40,711 bases of DNA from Rufibacter sediminis. Its GTDB lineage: Bacteria > Bacteroidota > Bacteroidia > Cytophagales > Hymenobacteraceae. The notes under the pieces are model-generated. The model ran no database searches, was not told where the DNA came from, and saw only the letters and a program-made list of their open reading frames with translations. Both the position numbers and the translations under genes were made by a program. Below, piece after piece: positions 15,579-24,615 of this stretch (the stretch's first letter is position 1; each line of letters starts with the position of its first letter). The stretch lies in assembly GCF_014269285.1 (NCBI RefSeq), contig NZ_JACOAF010000007.1:1-40711 (forward strand). The letters run 5' to 3'.

Positions 15579-17024
15579 TTATTTTTCCCACCAAACTTTG
15601 GTGTTGATGTCATCTCCGCCCATCATCTCCACCGCTTTCCGGTAGTTCTCCGGATTGTTCGTCTGCACCGAGGTGGGGTACCGGAAGCGCACCGGCACTA
15701 CTCTGTTGTTCATCATCACGTTGGTAGTAGGCAGCACCGGTAAACCCGTGCGCCGGTATTCAAACCACTGCTGGTAATCTACGAAGAAAAGCGCGATGTA
15801 TTTCTGTAACAGGATGCGTTCTAAAGTCTCATTGTAGGCCGCGGCCGGATTGGCAAAATAATCAGCGGGCATCACGGCTCCCCATTGTTCAATGGCGGCC
15901 TTCACTCCTTTTTCATAAGCGGCTTTGGCATCACCGGTCACTATTCCTTTGAACGCGAGCTCCGCTTTGATAAACTCCACCTCGGCGTAAGGCATGATCA
16001 CCGCTACCATAGGGGCTGTAACCAGGGCCACGTTGAAGGAAGAAGGCGCATAGTCAAACTGCGTGTCACTGCCCTCATACCCGCTGGGGATGCCCTTGTA
16101 CCCTACCTGCGTTCTACCGTCTTTGGAGGTGGCCTGGGTGAAAAACTTCGGCCGGCGCGGGTCATTCAAGGCGTTCAGGTGGTCAATGAAAAAGGAAGAA
16201 GCAGCCCGGCCGGTTCTAAAGTCTACCGCCCGCCCCCAGGGAGAAATCAACGGCGGAATACCCGTAATCTGCAAAATGGCCGCATCTGCATTGGAGGTGA
16301 AGACCGGGTGTTGCGCGGGGTTGTTCAGTATCTCCGCCATTTTAGTCACCGCGTTCATCTCCTCTCTTTTTGAAACGCGCAGCAATAACCGTAACCGCAG
16401 CGAGTTGCAGAATTTACGCCATTTGGTCACGTCATTGTGGTAGAGCACATCATCGCCGTACACCATTTTTTTAGCAGGGTCAGTGTCAAACTTGGTATTG
16501 GCCATTTCCAGATCAGCCAGAATCTTAGTATAGATCGATTTTTGGGTATCGAAGGCAGCATACAAAATTCCTTCATCACCTCGGGATGCCTCTGTCATGG
16601 GTACGTCGCCGAAGCTGTCGGTGAGCAGGGAATACACCCAGGCATTTAGAGTAAGAGCAACCGCCTCATAGTTGGGGTCATTGGCTTCCACGGCCGCTGC
16701 CTGCATTTCTTTGATGTTGGTCAGCCAGCGATAGTACGTGTTCCAGGTGGAGCTCCCGGAATTCTCACTCACATCATAGCGGTGGATGCCGCCCGAAGCA
16801 CTTGGGAACGGAAGCGCTACTTGCATGAGGTCAAAGGTGAAGTCATCGGCGCGGTTGGCGTTGAAGCTGCTCATCTCGTAGAGGATGGGGTTGAGCAGCG
16901 TACCCGGACTGATCTGTTCAATGCGGTTGGGGTCGGTGTTGATCTCTTCGAAATCATCAGTACACGCGGCGGTAACGCAGTTAAACACGACCAGCACAGC
17001 AAAAGCTTTTTTTATCGAAATCAT
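15579..17024 (-). CDS. SusD/RagB-family outer-membrane substrate-binding lipoprotein (481 aa)
   Basis: ATG 17024 gives a signal peptide ending VTAAC, a lipobox, followed by TDDFEEINTDPN, typical of the SusD-like group. The TPR-like helices contain TYYRWLTNIKEMQ and NAWVYSLLTDSFGDVP, and the C-terminal region has YAEVEFIKAELAFKG and YIALFFVDYQQWFEYRRTGLP, all landmarks of SusD. It forms the lid of the SusC transporter on the cell surface and gives ligand selectivity. It lies 92 bp after susC. The genes downstream are phosphodiesterases, not glycoside hydrolases, so the ligand is more likely a phosphate-containing molecule than a glycan. Confidence 0.9.
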   Translation of the reverse strand: MISIKKAFAVLVVFNCVTAACTDDFEEINTDPNRIEQISPGTLLNPILYEMSSFNANRADDFTFDLMQVALPFPSASGGIHRYDVSENSGSSTWNTYYRWLTNIKEMQAAAVEANDPNYEAVALTLNAWVYSLLTDSFGDVPMTEASRGDEGILYAAFDTQKSIYTKILADLEMANTKFDTDPAKKMVYGDDVLYHNDVTKWRKFCNSLRLRLLLRVSKREEMNAVTKMAEILNNPAQHPVFTSNADAAILQITGIPPLISPWGRAVDFRTGRAASSFFIDHLNALNDPRRPKFFTQATSKDGRTQVGYKGIPSGYEGSDTQFDYAPSSFNVALVTAPMVAVIMPYAEVEFIKAELAFKGIVTGDAKAAYEKGVKAAIEQWGAVMPADYFANPAAAYNETLERILLQKYIALFFVDYQQWFEYRRTGLPVLPTTNVMMNNRVVPVRFRYPTSVQTNNPENYRKAVEMMGGDDINTKVWWEK

Positions 17025-17116
17025 GGTCTTAGTTCTTTGAAAGAACTGCCCACTGTTGGACACGGCCTTGGGCAGTTCTGAGACGTTTTTTTTGGAATGA
17101 CGAAGCGGAGGTTTGC

Positions 17117-20100
17117 CTAGAATTTAAGGGTCACGTTCACGCCCATGGTTCTGGTGGAAGGCATCTGCCCCATTTCAATACCGGGCATGATGTTGTTCCC
17201 GTTGAGGGCAGCCGTTTCGGGGTCAAAGATTGGGAAGTCGGTGAGCATGGCCAGATCACGGCCGTAGAGGGCAAAGCTGGCGCCGTTGAAGAACTTGGTT
17301 CTCTTTAAGAAAGCCGCAGGCACGTTATACTCCAGCCGAACTTCGCGCAGTTTCAGGTAAGAGGCATCAAAAGAGTTTGACTCTACGTTGGCGCGGCGGT
17401 AGTACCGGGTGTAATAATCGGCGGGGTTAACTTTTTTGGTATTCTGGGTGTACGTACCGTCGCCGTTCAACACCACGCCATCGCCAATGATAAAGCCTTC
17501 CTCGCGCCCCATTAGGGTGTGTTTCAGCTTGCCTTGCTCAGACATTTTGTGGTGGGTCTGGGAGTAAATGATGCCGCCGTAAGAAGCATCCAGCAGGAAA
17601 CTGAACCGGAAATTCTTATAGGAGAACTCGTTCAGGAAACCACCTTTCCAGTCGGCGTAGGCGTTCCCGATGTACTGTACGTCTTTAGGATAGGCAGGCA
17701 AACCGTTCTCATCATACACAATCTGGCCATCGGGGCTCCGCACAAACCCAAAACCGTAGATGTCACCGGTAGTCCCGCCCACTGTGGCAATGATGGAGGC
17801 TTGGCCACCTACGCCTAATACTTGCTGGTTTTCAATAACTTTGGCTAGTTCCAGGACTTTGTTCTTGTTTTTAGACCAGGTCACTGTTGATCTCCACTTG
17901 AAGAATGCATTGTCAATTGGTTTGGCATTCAAGATTAATTCAACCCCTTGGTTTCTTACTTTCCCGGCATTCAACACGGCCCGGGTATAGCCGGTGGTTG
18001 GGTCAATCGGAATGTCCACGATTTGATTTTTGGTGTAGTTCCGGTACACGGTGGCATCCAGCCCAATTCTGCCGTTGAAGAACATATACTCCATCCCGGC
18101 CTCGTAGCTGGTGGTGATCTCCGGCTTGAAATCGATGTTATGAAGTATGGTGGGGACGGAGCCTGAGCCGGCGAAATCGCTCTGACCGTAATATTTTCTG
18201 GTCTTGTACGGATCTGTATCATTGCCCACCTGCGCGGCAGACAGTCTCAGCTTGGCAAAAGAAAGCTCAGTGGGCAGCCGGAACAGATCGGTTAAGATAA
18301 AGCTGGTACTGATGGACGGATAGAAGAAGGAGCTGTTCTGCACCGGTAACGTACTGGACCAGTCATTCCGGGCCGTCAGGTCCACAAAGATCTTGTCTTC
18401 AAAGGAAAAGGCCGCCAGCGCGTACAAACTGTTTACCTTTCTGTTACGATGGTTAGTGGCCATCATGGCGTTGCCTATCCCGTTAGACAGTTTGTACACC
18501 CCCGGAATCACCAAGCCATCTACCACGCCATCGGTAAAACGGTACCTTTGGTCTCTCAGGTTACCCCCCACCGAGGTTCTGACGTCAATCTTGCTTCCCA
18601 GCTTCTCTCTATAGGTCAGCAAGGCGTCTGTGTTGATCTCGTAGTCAAAGATGTTCTGCTCTTTGTAATACCCTAACGGGAAGTTAGCCGTGTTGAACGG
18701 ACGCCGCATGGCCCGGTCTTCGGCGGTGAAATCAATGCCCGAGCGCACCATGATGTCCCATTTGGGCGAGAACTCATACGTGGCGGCCAGGTTCCCTACT
18801 ATGGAATAGTTATTCAGGGAGTTGGTCATCTCATACGCAATCACATACGGGTTATCTATGAACGAACTGAACGGGTGAATCTGCTGTATTTGCTCCTGTC
18901 CGGCTTTCCACCGGGGTTCATACCAGGCCAGATCTACGTTGGGGTTCTGGAAGATCATGAAGTAGGCGATGGACTGGTTACTGTAGCCCGTGCCCGGCAG
19001 GTTATCACTCTTCTTGTTCGTAAAGTTGATTTTAGAGCTGAGCTTTAACTTTTTGGAGATGGTTTGGTTGATGCTCAGCGCAGCAGTCAGGCGCTCAAAC
19101 CCTGTGTTGGGCATGATCCACTCGTTTTTGGAGTGGGTGAGGGAAGCCCTGACGGAGCCATTCTCGCCGCCGCCTTCCACGGCTACGTTGTTGGTGAGCG
19201 TGTACCCGGTTCTGAAGAAACCTTTGATGTTGTCTTTGTACGGTCTCCAAAGCTGTCTTTCCGCCGACTGCCCTTCCACCGTGGGGTCATACTGGTAAAA
19301 ATACTGACCGTCAAACTTCGGCCCGAAGGCACTGCTGGTTCCTCCGGTATGCGCTCCGTCCTCAGACGGGAGGTACGAGTAATAAGGCTGCCCGTCTTTA
19401 AAGGATTTACCGGTTCCCTGGCCGTACTCATACTGGTAATCGGGCCATTTCAGGACATCGTTGAAGCTGAGGTTGGTGTTCACCGTCACCCCAATGCCTT
19501 TGTCTTTGCGGGCTCCTGATTTGGTGGTGATGATCAAAGCGCCATTGGAAGCCCGGCTCCCGTACAAGGCGGCGGCGCTGGGGCCTTTCAAGACGGTAAT
19601 GCTCTCAATGTCATTCGGGTTGATGTCAGCAATTCCGTTCCCGAAATCCACCGGAATGTCAGCCCCGGAACCGGCACCATACGCGTTGTCTACCCCAGAA
19701 CTGGTTATCTCACTGCTCATGGGCACTCCATCCAATACAATCAGGGCGTGGTTCTTTCCGGGGTTTAGAGAGTTATCGCCCCGCAAACTGATTCTAGTGG
19801 AATTCACCGGGCCTGAACCCGGCGAAATCAGGTTCAAACCGGCCACTTTCCCGGATAAGGCCTGCGCGAAGTTATTGGGCATGGCATCGGTGAGTTCCTG
19901 GCTGGTCACGGTCTGGGTAGCATAGCCCAGGGCTTTCTGCTCCCGCTCAATACCCAGGGCTGTTACTACCACTTCGGTGAGTTGCTGGCTGTCCTGCACC
20001 AGGGTCACGGAAACGTTTGACTCATTCTGCCCGAAGGTTCTTCTCAGCGAGGTATAACCCACGAAGGAGAAAACCACTTCCTCGCCTTTGGGTACCTGAA

Positions 20101-20452
20101 TGGAGAAGGTACCGTCATTGTCGGTGGCCCCCACGGCAGTACCGCCAGTAGTAATCACCACCCCGGGCATAGTGCCCATTTCGGCGGAGGTCACGGTACC
20201 GGAGATTCTTACTTTTTCGGTTTGCTGACTAGCAGATGGCCGCTGGCCGGTTCCGCTGGCTTCGGCGGTTATGTTAGCAGACGTTTTGGCCAGCAAGTTT
20301 GGGGCTACCGGCATGTTTCTGGGGGTAAGCGGGGAGGCGGCAAGCACCGGGGCTTCGATCATTGGCATAAGGGCCAGAAACGAAAAACCCAGCAATAGCC
20401 TTCTCTGAAATTGGTTCTTCCTCTTAGGTTGAGGGAGTAAAGGTTTTCTCAT
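17117..20452 (-). CDS. SusC/RagA-family TonB-dependent transporter (1111 aa)
   Basis: Order of domains: signal peptide (about 1-39, with a long basic N-region), a linker, a carboxypeptidase-D-like regulatory domain (about 80-160), the SusC motif LTEVVVTALGIEREQKALGYA, the plug (ALSGKVAGLNL, ISLRGDNSL, VLDGVPM, IESITVLKGPSAAALYGSRASNGALIITTK region) and a 22-strand-type barrel ending in VTLKF, with the terminal Phe needed for barrel assembly. There is no N-terminal STN domain, so it is not expected to signal to an anti-sigma factor. It forms an energised outer-membrane importer with the SusD partner. First gene of a four-gene operon; a candidate promoter lies about 170 bp upstream. Confidence 0.93.
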   Translation of the reverse strand: MRKPLLPQPKRKNQFQRRLLLGFSFLALMPMIEAPVLAASPLTPRNMPVAPNLLAKTSANITAEASGTGQRPSASQQTEKVRISGTVTSAEMGTMPGVVITTGGTAVGATDNDGTFSIQVPKGEEVVFSFVGYTSLRRTFGQNESNVSVTLVQDSQQLTEVVVTALGIEREQKALGYATQTVTSQELTDAMPNNFAQALSGKVAGLNLISPGSGPVNSTRISLRGDNSLNPGKNHALIVLDGVPMSSEITSSGVDNAYGAGSGADIPVDFGNGIADINPNDIESITVLKGPSAAALYGSRASNGALIITTKSGARKDKGIGVTVNTNLSFNDVLKWPDYQYEYGQGTGKSFKDGQPYYSYLPSEDGAHTGGTSSAFGPKFDGQYFYQYDPTVEGQSAERQLWRPYKDNIKGFFRTGYTLTNNVAVEGGGENGSVRASLTHSKNEWIMPNTGFERLTAALSINQTISKKLKLSSKINFTNKKSDNLPGTGYSNQSIAYFMIFQNPNVDLAWYEPRWKAGQEQIQQIHPFSSFIDNPYVIAYEMTNSLNNYSIVGNLAATYEFSPKWDIMVRSGIDFTAEDRAMRRPFNTANFPLGYYKEQNIFDYEINTDALLTYREKLGSKIDVRTSVGGNLRDQRYRFTDGVVDGLVIPGVYKLSNGIGNAMMATNHRNRKVNSLYALAAFSFEDKIFVDLTARNDWSSTLPVQNSSFFYPSISTSFILTDLFRLPTELSFAKLRLSAAQVGNDTDPYKTRKYYGQSDFAGSGSVPTILHNIDFKPEITTSYEAGMEYMFFNGRIGLDATVYRNYTKNQIVDIPIDPTTGYTRAVLNAGKVRNQGVELILNAKPIDNAFFKWRSTVTWSKNKNKVLELAKVIENQQVLGVGGQASIIATVGGTTGDIYGFGFVRSPDGQIVYDENGLPAYPKDVQYIGNAYADWKGGFLNEFSYKNFRFSFLLDASYGGIIYSQTHHKMSEQGKLKHTLMGREEGFIIGDGVVLNGDGTYTQNTKKVNPADYYTRYYRRANVESNSFDASYLKLREVRLEYNVPAAFLKRTKFFNGASFALYGRDLAMLTDFPIFDPETAALNGNNIMPGIEMGQMPSTRTMGVNVTLKF

Positions 20453-20622
20453 GATCTAGTGGACAGTAAAAGTTTAGTAGGACTGGGAGCGGATGAGGGA
20501 ATTTGAAAAAACACCAGGGTGAATGGCGTACATGACGTGTCTTGTTTGGTCTGAAAAAGCACCACCTGGCCCTAATCTGTTCGTGCTTTCGTCAGCAGTT
20601 TTAAACCAGGTTTTTTGTTGAT

Positions 20623-20657
20623 CAAAAGTAGTTTGTCTGCTTGGGAGACCTGCCAAA
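20623..20657 (-). promoter_or_regulatory. Candidate Bacteroidota-type promoter for susC
   Basis: On the minus strand TTTGG (-33 type) is followed 22 bp later by TACTTTTG, an exact TAnnTTTG -7 element. This would give a leader of about 160 nt before susC. Spacing is at the long end for this promoter class. Confidence 0.4.
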
Positions 20658-20730
20658 CAAGGCGTTACCTTATTGTAAACCTTTCGTTATGGCAATGTTT
20701 ACAGAACAAATCGCCGGAGCTAATCTACTG

Positions 20731-20767
20731 CTTTAGAGGCCTTTTCAAGAAAACTGGCTTAAAATGG
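20731..20767. repeat. 38-bp inverted repeat, degenerate copy
   Basis: CTTTAGAGGCCTTTTCAAG followed by AAAACTGGCTTAAAATGG. Confidence 0.55.
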
Positions 20768-20993
20768 AGGCGGTTTAGAGAGGCGTTTGCTCACCGGCGG
20801 GTTTTCTACCGGAGGGAAAATAGGTACACAGATCATCCTCCTTAAAAGGAATTTGAAGATGATTAGGCCGTTAGAAGAACCTTCTGATTTGCTCTAAATG
20901 AGGTTCTGAATCAGTTTCGGGAACGCCATCATCAGCATGAGGTATCATCCTCCCTTCAAAGAGGCAGGGCTTTGAAGTTCAAAGAAAAAAGGC

Positions 20994-21128
20994 GCTCTTC
21001 GGGATTTGCAATCCCGAAGCAACTAGGAGGGGGATTTGTAATCCCCGATTTCTGCCACTATAAGCGAAAAGGATGGCGGATTACAAATCCGCAATTATCC
21101 GATTTCGGGGTTATAAATCCCGAAGAGC
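20994..21128. repeat. REP-like island of GGATTTGnAATCC hairpins (135 bp)
   Basis: Outer arms GCTCTTCGGGATTTGCAATC... and ...ATAAATCCCGAAGAGC are inverted, and within are GGGGATTTGTAATCCCC and CGGATTACAAATCCG. Four hairpins of one design lie in one island. A second island of the same type is at 30993-31122. Confidence 0.8.
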
Positions 21129-21154
21129 CTTGAGAATGCTTTGATCAGCAGGAG

Positions 21155-21187
21155 TCATCATCCCCCTACCCCCTTCAAAGGGGGACG
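21155..21187. repeat. C-rich dispersed repeat (CCCCCTACCCCCTTCAAAGGGGG)
   Basis: TCATCCCCCTACCCCCTTCA followed by AAGGGGGACGA. It is almost identical to one terminal repeat of the 138-bp element at 30823-30960; here only one end is well preserved. Confidence 0.7.
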
Positions 21188-21276
21188 AAATGTGAAAGCG
21201 CCTTTGGGGAGAACCGACAGTTGATGATTGGCGGTTTAGAAGTGAAGCTGAGAGCATTAGTTCTCCTCACTCCTAA

Positions 21277-21312
21277 ATTGTGTGCCTTTTCCAGAAAACA
21301 GGCCTAAAACGG
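21277..21312. repeat. 38-bp inverted repeat, left arm eroded
   Basis: ATTGTGTGCCTTTTCC followed by AGAAAACAGGCCTAAAACGG; the right arm is perfect consensus. Confidence 0.6.
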
Positions 21313-21327
21313 AAAGGGCTGAAACGC

Positions 21328-21361
21328 AAATGCCCTGCCTCCAGAACAGAGGCAGGGCATT
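21328..21361 (-). terminator. Hairpin terminator at the end of the ilv genes
   Basis: ATGCCCTGCCTC and GAGGCAGGGCAT form a perfect 12-bp stem with a 7-nt loop, 46 bp after the ilvA stop. Only TTTG follows on the minus strand, so the T-run is weak. Confidence 0.75.
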
Positions 21362-21407
21362 CTACACAACACTAAATTAAACGAACTAAAACAAACTAAA
21401 ATGGTAC

Positions 21408-22679
21408 TTAGACAAATAGATTCAGGAAATCTTGCCGGCCGTTTAGGTACTCGTAGGCGAAGCCTTCCTCCAGCATGCGCAGTTTGATGTTCTCCACGTC
21501 ATGCGGCCGCTTCACCTCTACCCCAATAAACACGGGGCCTTTCTCCTTGTTGTTCTTCTTGATGTACTGGAAATGGATGATGTCGTCCTCGGGGTCCAGC
21601 ACGCGGTTCACGAAGGTGCGCAGCGCGCCGGGCTTCTGGTTGAAGGTCACCATGAAGTAGTGTTTGAGGCCCTGGTGCTGCATGGCGCGCTCCTTGATGT
21701 CCTCCATGCGGGTGATGTCATTGTTGCTGCCGCTGATCACGCAGACCACGTTCTTGCCTTTGATCTCCTCCGAAAAGGATTTGAGGGCCGAGATGCTCAA
21801 GGTTCCCGCGGGTTCCAGCACCACGCCTTCCTCGTTGTACATCTTCAGGATGTCCTCGCAGATCTGCCCCTCGGGCACCAGCACCACCTCGTCCAGCAAC
21901 TCGCGGCAAATGTCAAAAGTAAGCTCGCCGGGGCATTTCACCGCCGCGCCGTCCACAAACGAGTCAATAGTTTCCAGCGGCTGGCGCTTGTTGTTCTTGA
22001 TGGCGTTGTACATTGACGGCGCGCCCATGGGCTGCACGCCAATCAGTTTCGTGTGCGGACTCACTTGCTTGAACACGCTGGACACGCCAGAAGCCAGCCC
22101 GCCCCCGCCGATGGGCATCAGCAGGTAATCGATCGAGAAATCGGCATCCTTGAAAATCTCCAGCCCCACGGTGGCCTGCCCCTCAATAATGGCTAGATCG
22201 TCGAAGGGCGGAATGAAGGCGCTCCCGCGTGCATCGCAGAACTCCTTGGCGGCTTTGAAGGTATCGTCGTAGGTAGCGCCGGTGAGCACCACCTCCACCA
22301 TGTCCTTCCCGAAGAGGCGGACCTTGTTCACCTTCTGGGCCGGGGTCTGAGCGGGCATGAAAATGTAGCCTTTGATGCCCAACAGCTGACACGCGTACGC
22401 CACACCCTGGGCGTGGTTCCCGGCGCTGGAGCAGACAATTTCCTTCTCCCGCTCGGCGCTGGAGAGCGTCGAGATCTTGTTGTAAGCTCCCCTGATTTTG
22501 TAGGAGCGCACGATCTGTAGATCCTCACGTTTGAGGTACACCTCGGCGCCGTAGGTCTGCGAGAGCCACAGGTTCTTCATAAGCGGCGTTTTGTAAATCA
22601 CGCCCTTCAGGTTTTTCGCCGCCTTCTCTACACTCCCTAACGCGATTCCGGTTTCTACCGAAGCTGTCTCTTTCTGCAT
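21408..22679 (-). CDS. ilvA: Threonine ammonia-lyase (threonine deaminase), biosynthetic (423 aa)
   Basis: Converts threonine to 2-oxobutanoate, the first step specific to isoleucine; PLP enzyme in the cytosol. Lys61 in SYKIRGAYN is the Schiff-base lysine, SSAGNHAQG (84-92) is the substrate loop, and GGGGLASG (191-198) binds the PLP phosphate. The C-terminal 80-90 residues (HYFMVTFNQKPGALRTFVNRVL onwards) form one ACT-like regulatory domain, as in the roughly 400-420-residue class; E. coli IlvA has two in 514 residues. It is the last gene of the ilv cluster, separated from ilvC by 458 bp of palindromic repeats, so it may be partly uncoupled from the operon. Confidence 0.93.
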   Translation of the reverse strand: MQKETASVETGIALGSVEKAAKNLKGVIYKTPLMKNLWLSQTYGAEVYLKREDLQIVRSYKIRGAYNKISTLSSAEREKEIVCSSAGNHAQGVAYACQLLGIKGYIFMPAQTPAQKVNKVRLFGKDMVEVVLTGATYDDTFKAAKEFCDARGSAFIPPFDDLAIIEGQATVGLEIFKDADFSIDYLLMPIGGGGLASGVSSVFKQVSPHTKLIGVQPMGAPSMYNAIKNNKRQPLETIDSFVDGAAVKCPGELTFDICRELLDEVVLVPEGQICEDILKMYNEEGVVLEPAGTLSISALKSFSEEIKGKNVVCVISGSNNDITRMEDIKERAMQHQGLKHYFMVTFNQKPGALRTFVNRVLDPEDDIIHFQYIKKNNKEKGPVFIGVEVKRPHDVENIKLRMLEEGFAYEYLNGRQDFLNLFV

Positions 22680-22695
22680 GGTGATTTCCTCTTTC

Positions 22696-22733
22696 TGCTT
22701 TTGCCCTGTTTTCAGAAAACAAACCCTAAAACA
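22696..22733. repeat. 38-bp inverted repeat
   Basis: TGCTTTTGCCCTGTTTTCA followed by GAAAACAAACCCTAAAACA. It brackets the ilvA-side of a palindrome island. Confidence 0.65.
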
Positions 22734-22747
22734 AGTACCTTTTTTCT

Positions 22748-22993
22748 CTGGCGCGAGTCTCCAGACTCGTGCCGAAGGATGCGTGGAGTCTCTAGACTCC
22801 CTTTAGCCAAAATCCTTACCCTTGGTCTGTCCCCTGACAGGCCAACGCATCTCAAATCAGGGCCATTTCGGTCTGTCAGTGGACAGGCCGAGGAGAGGTA
22901 GTTTCCAGACTCCTACTTGCACTGAGTTGGTGGCTCCCGGCGAGTCTGGAGACTCGCATCATCCCTAGTCACGAGTCTGAAGACTCGCGCCAG
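22748..22993. repeat. GAGTCTnnAGACTC palindrome island, copy 1 (246 bp)
   Basis: Outer arms CTGGCGCGAGTCTCCAGACT and AGTCTGAAGACTCGCGCCAG are inverted. Inside are GGAGTCTCTAGACTCC, then an extra segment of about 100 bp containing TCTGTCCCCTGACAG and TCTGTCAGTGGACAG hairpins, then GGCTCCCGGCGAGTCTGGAG. The extra segment makes this copy longer than the two others and looks like a nested insertion. It lies between ilvA and ilvC. Confidence 0.8.
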
Positions 22994-23017
22994 TAGATGA
23001 CGGTTACCGTTTGGTTT

Positions 23018-23054
23018 AAACGCCTGTGAAGCCTTAGAGACTTCACAGGCGTTT
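23018..23054. terminator. Hairpin downstream of ilvC
   Basis: AAACGCCTGTGAAG and CTTCACAGGCGTTT form a perfect 14-bp stem with a 9-nt loop, 83 bp after the ilvC stop on the minus strand. There is no long T-run on that side, so termination may be partial and ilvA may be reached by read-through. Confidence 0.6.
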
Positions 23055-23094
23055 CTGTTTTGGGCCCATTTTCAAGATAACATGTCCAAAACGC
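23055..23094. repeat. 38-bp inverted repeat, diverged copy
   Basis: CTGTTTTGGGCCCATTTTCA followed by AGATAACATGTCCAAAACGC; the outer arms are clear and the inner arms mismatched. Confidence 0.6.
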
Positions 23095-23137
23095 ACTAAA
23101 GATTTTATTCTCCTCCTGGAGAAAAGAAGGTTAGAGA

Positions 23138-24181
23138 CTATCTACCGGAACGGAGCTTTCTTACGGTAGCACCGGTCTGCCACAGTTCTGATTCGCGCAC
23201 TTCTTTCAGCTCGGCTTCCAGTTCTGCCCGGTAACCTGGGGTGGAACCGCGCTGGATGGTGCGCTCGGCTTCCTTGCCGGAGGCCACGCTGTCATATAAA
23301 TCATTTAGAACTGGTAAAGTCGCCTCGCGGAATTTGCCTTTCCAGTCAAGGGCACCGCGCTGGGCCGTTACGGAGCAGTTGCTGAACATCCAGTCCATGC
23401 CGTTCTCGCCTACCAAGGGCACCAGGCTTTGGGTCAGTTCTTCCACGGTTTCGTTGAAGGCTTCAGACGGAGAGTGACCGCGCTGACGCAATACCTGGTA
23501 CTGGGCTTCGATGATCCCCGCCAGGGCTCCCATCAGCACACCGCGCTCACCGGTTAAGTCAGAATACACTTCTTTTTTGAAATCGGTCTCAAACAGGTAG
23601 CCGGAACCCACGCCAATGCCCATGGCCACGGCTTTCTCGTAGGCTTTGCCGGTTGCGTCCTGGAACACCGCGAACGAGGAGTTCAATCCGCCGCCTTCCA
23701 GGAACAGGCGACGCAGGCTGGTGCCGCTTCCCTTAGGAGCTACTAACACTACATCCACATCCGCCGGAGGAATGATGTTGGTTTGCTCTTTGAAGGTGAT
23801 CCCGAACCCATGTGAGAAATACAGGGTGTTGCCGGGCTTCAGTCTTTCTTTGATGGTGGGCCACACGGCAATCTGACCAGCGTCTGACAACAGGTTGCAG
23901 ATGATGGTACCGCGCTCTACCGCCTCCTCAATGGAGAACAGGGTCTCGCCTTCTACCCAACCGTCTTGTTTCGCTTTCTCCCAGGAGGCAGAATCCTGGC
24001 GTTGGCCCACAATCACGTTGAAGCCGTTGTCACGCATGTTCAATGCCTGACCGGGTCCTTGCACGCCGTAGCCAATCACAGCTATCACTTCGTCTTTCAG
24101 GGTTTCCTGGGCTTTTGCCAACGGATATTCATCGCGGGTTACAACGGTTTCTTCTACACCGCCGAAATTGATCTTTGCCAT
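23138..24181 (-). CDS. ilvC: Ketol-acid reductoisomerase (347 aa)
   Basis: Isomerises and reduces acetolactate and acetohydroxybutyrate to the dihydroxy acids, with Mg2+ and NAD(P)H. The N-terminal Rossmann domain shows VIGYGVQGPGQALNMRDNG (about 35-53), and the C-terminal helical knot domain carries the metal-binding Asp/Glu region (SDLTGERGVLMGALAGIIEAQ and the following helices, including TVEELTQ). Length fits the short class I enzymes with one knotted domain. Fourth ilv gene after ilvD-ilvB-ilvN. The 434-bp gap to ilvN and the 458-bp gap to ilvA each hold a palindrome island, the only large breaks in this part of the cluster. Confidence 0.95.
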   Translation of the reverse strand: MAKINFGGVEETVVTRDEYPLAKAQETLKDEVIAVIGYGVQGPGQALNMRDNGFNVIVGQRQDSASWEKAKQDGWVEGETLFSIEEAVERGTIICNLLSDAGQIAVWPTIKERLKPGNTLYFSHGFGITFKEQTNIIPPADVDVVLVAPKGSGTSLRRLFLEGGGLNSSFAVFQDATGKAYEKAVAMGIGVGSGYLFETDFKKEVYSDLTGERGVLMGALAGIIEAQYQVLRQRGHSPSEAFNETVEELTQSLVPLVGENGMDWMFSNCSVTAQRGALDWKGKFREATLPVLNDLYDSVASGKEAERTIQRGSTPGYRAELEAELKEVRESELWQTGATVRKLRSGR

Positions 24182-24224
24182 TTTGTTTCGTTAATATGGG
24201 TTATTGGTTTTGATTACTCATTCT

Positions 24225-24268
24225 GGTGTGTTTAGCGCCTGTTTTCTGAAAAACAGCCGCTAAACACC
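24225..24268. repeat. Inverted repeat, long copy (44 bp)
   Basis: GGTGTGTTTAGCGCCTGTTT and AAACAGCCGCTAAACACC are well-paired arms. It stands 43 bp upstream of the ilvC start, on the ilvC side of palindrome island 2. Confidence 0.75.
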
Positions 24269-24288
24269 ACTCCATTCCTGGTTCTTCA

Positions 24289-24460
24289 CTGGCGCGAGTC
24301 TTCAGACTCGTGCCTCCTGATGCCGGGTAGTCTCCAGACTACCCTCGCTGCCAAGCAGCGACATGGTGCATTGCTGATCTTGGGCATTTCCGTTTCGTGG
24401 CTCCCGGCGAGTCTGGAGACTCGCTTCATCCCTTGGCACGAGTCTGGAGACTCGCGCCAG
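24289..24460. repeat. GAGTCTnnAGACTC palindrome island, copy 2 (172 bp)
   Basis: Outer arms CTGGCGCGAGTCTTCAGACT and AGTCTGGAGACTCGCGCCAG; inside GTAGTCTCCAGACTAC, a variable piece of about 50 bp, then TGGCTCCCGGCGAGTCTGGA. Same order of parts as copies 1 and 3. It lies between ilvC and ilvN. Confidence 0.8.
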
Positions 24461-24535
24461 TTGGTTCTTACACGATCTCTCGGATTTGCTTCCGTGACAT
24501 TGTTGCGCAGTTCCTCCGCGTGTTTTTGCCGATCA

Positions 24536-24573
24536 CGTTTAGAGCCCGTTTTCTGTAAAAGAGCCCTAAAACG
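24536..24573. repeat. 38-bp inverted repeat
   Basis: CGTTTAGAGCCCGTTTTCT followed by GTAAAAGAGCCCTAAAACG. It lies 43 bp after the ilvN stop. Confidence 0.7.
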
Positions 24574-24615
24574 CATCCTCAGACGTTCGCCTCTTCACGA
24601 GGGAAGAACTGGGGG

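Larger units (their letters stand above)
20658..21327. other. Repeat-filled region between ilvA and susC
   Basis: No credible gene was found. It contains two degenerate copies of the 38-bp inverted repeat, one island of GGATTTGnAATCC hairpins and a C-rich repeat (21155-21187), each listed separately. A 76-codon plus-strand frame at 20615-20845 crosses the susC promoter and a repeat and is not convincing. Confidence 0.6.

Noticed and set aside
20615..20845. 76-codon plus-strand frame upstream of susC
   Set aside because: It overlaps the candidate susC promoter and a degenerate inverted repeat, and has no good start context or motif.
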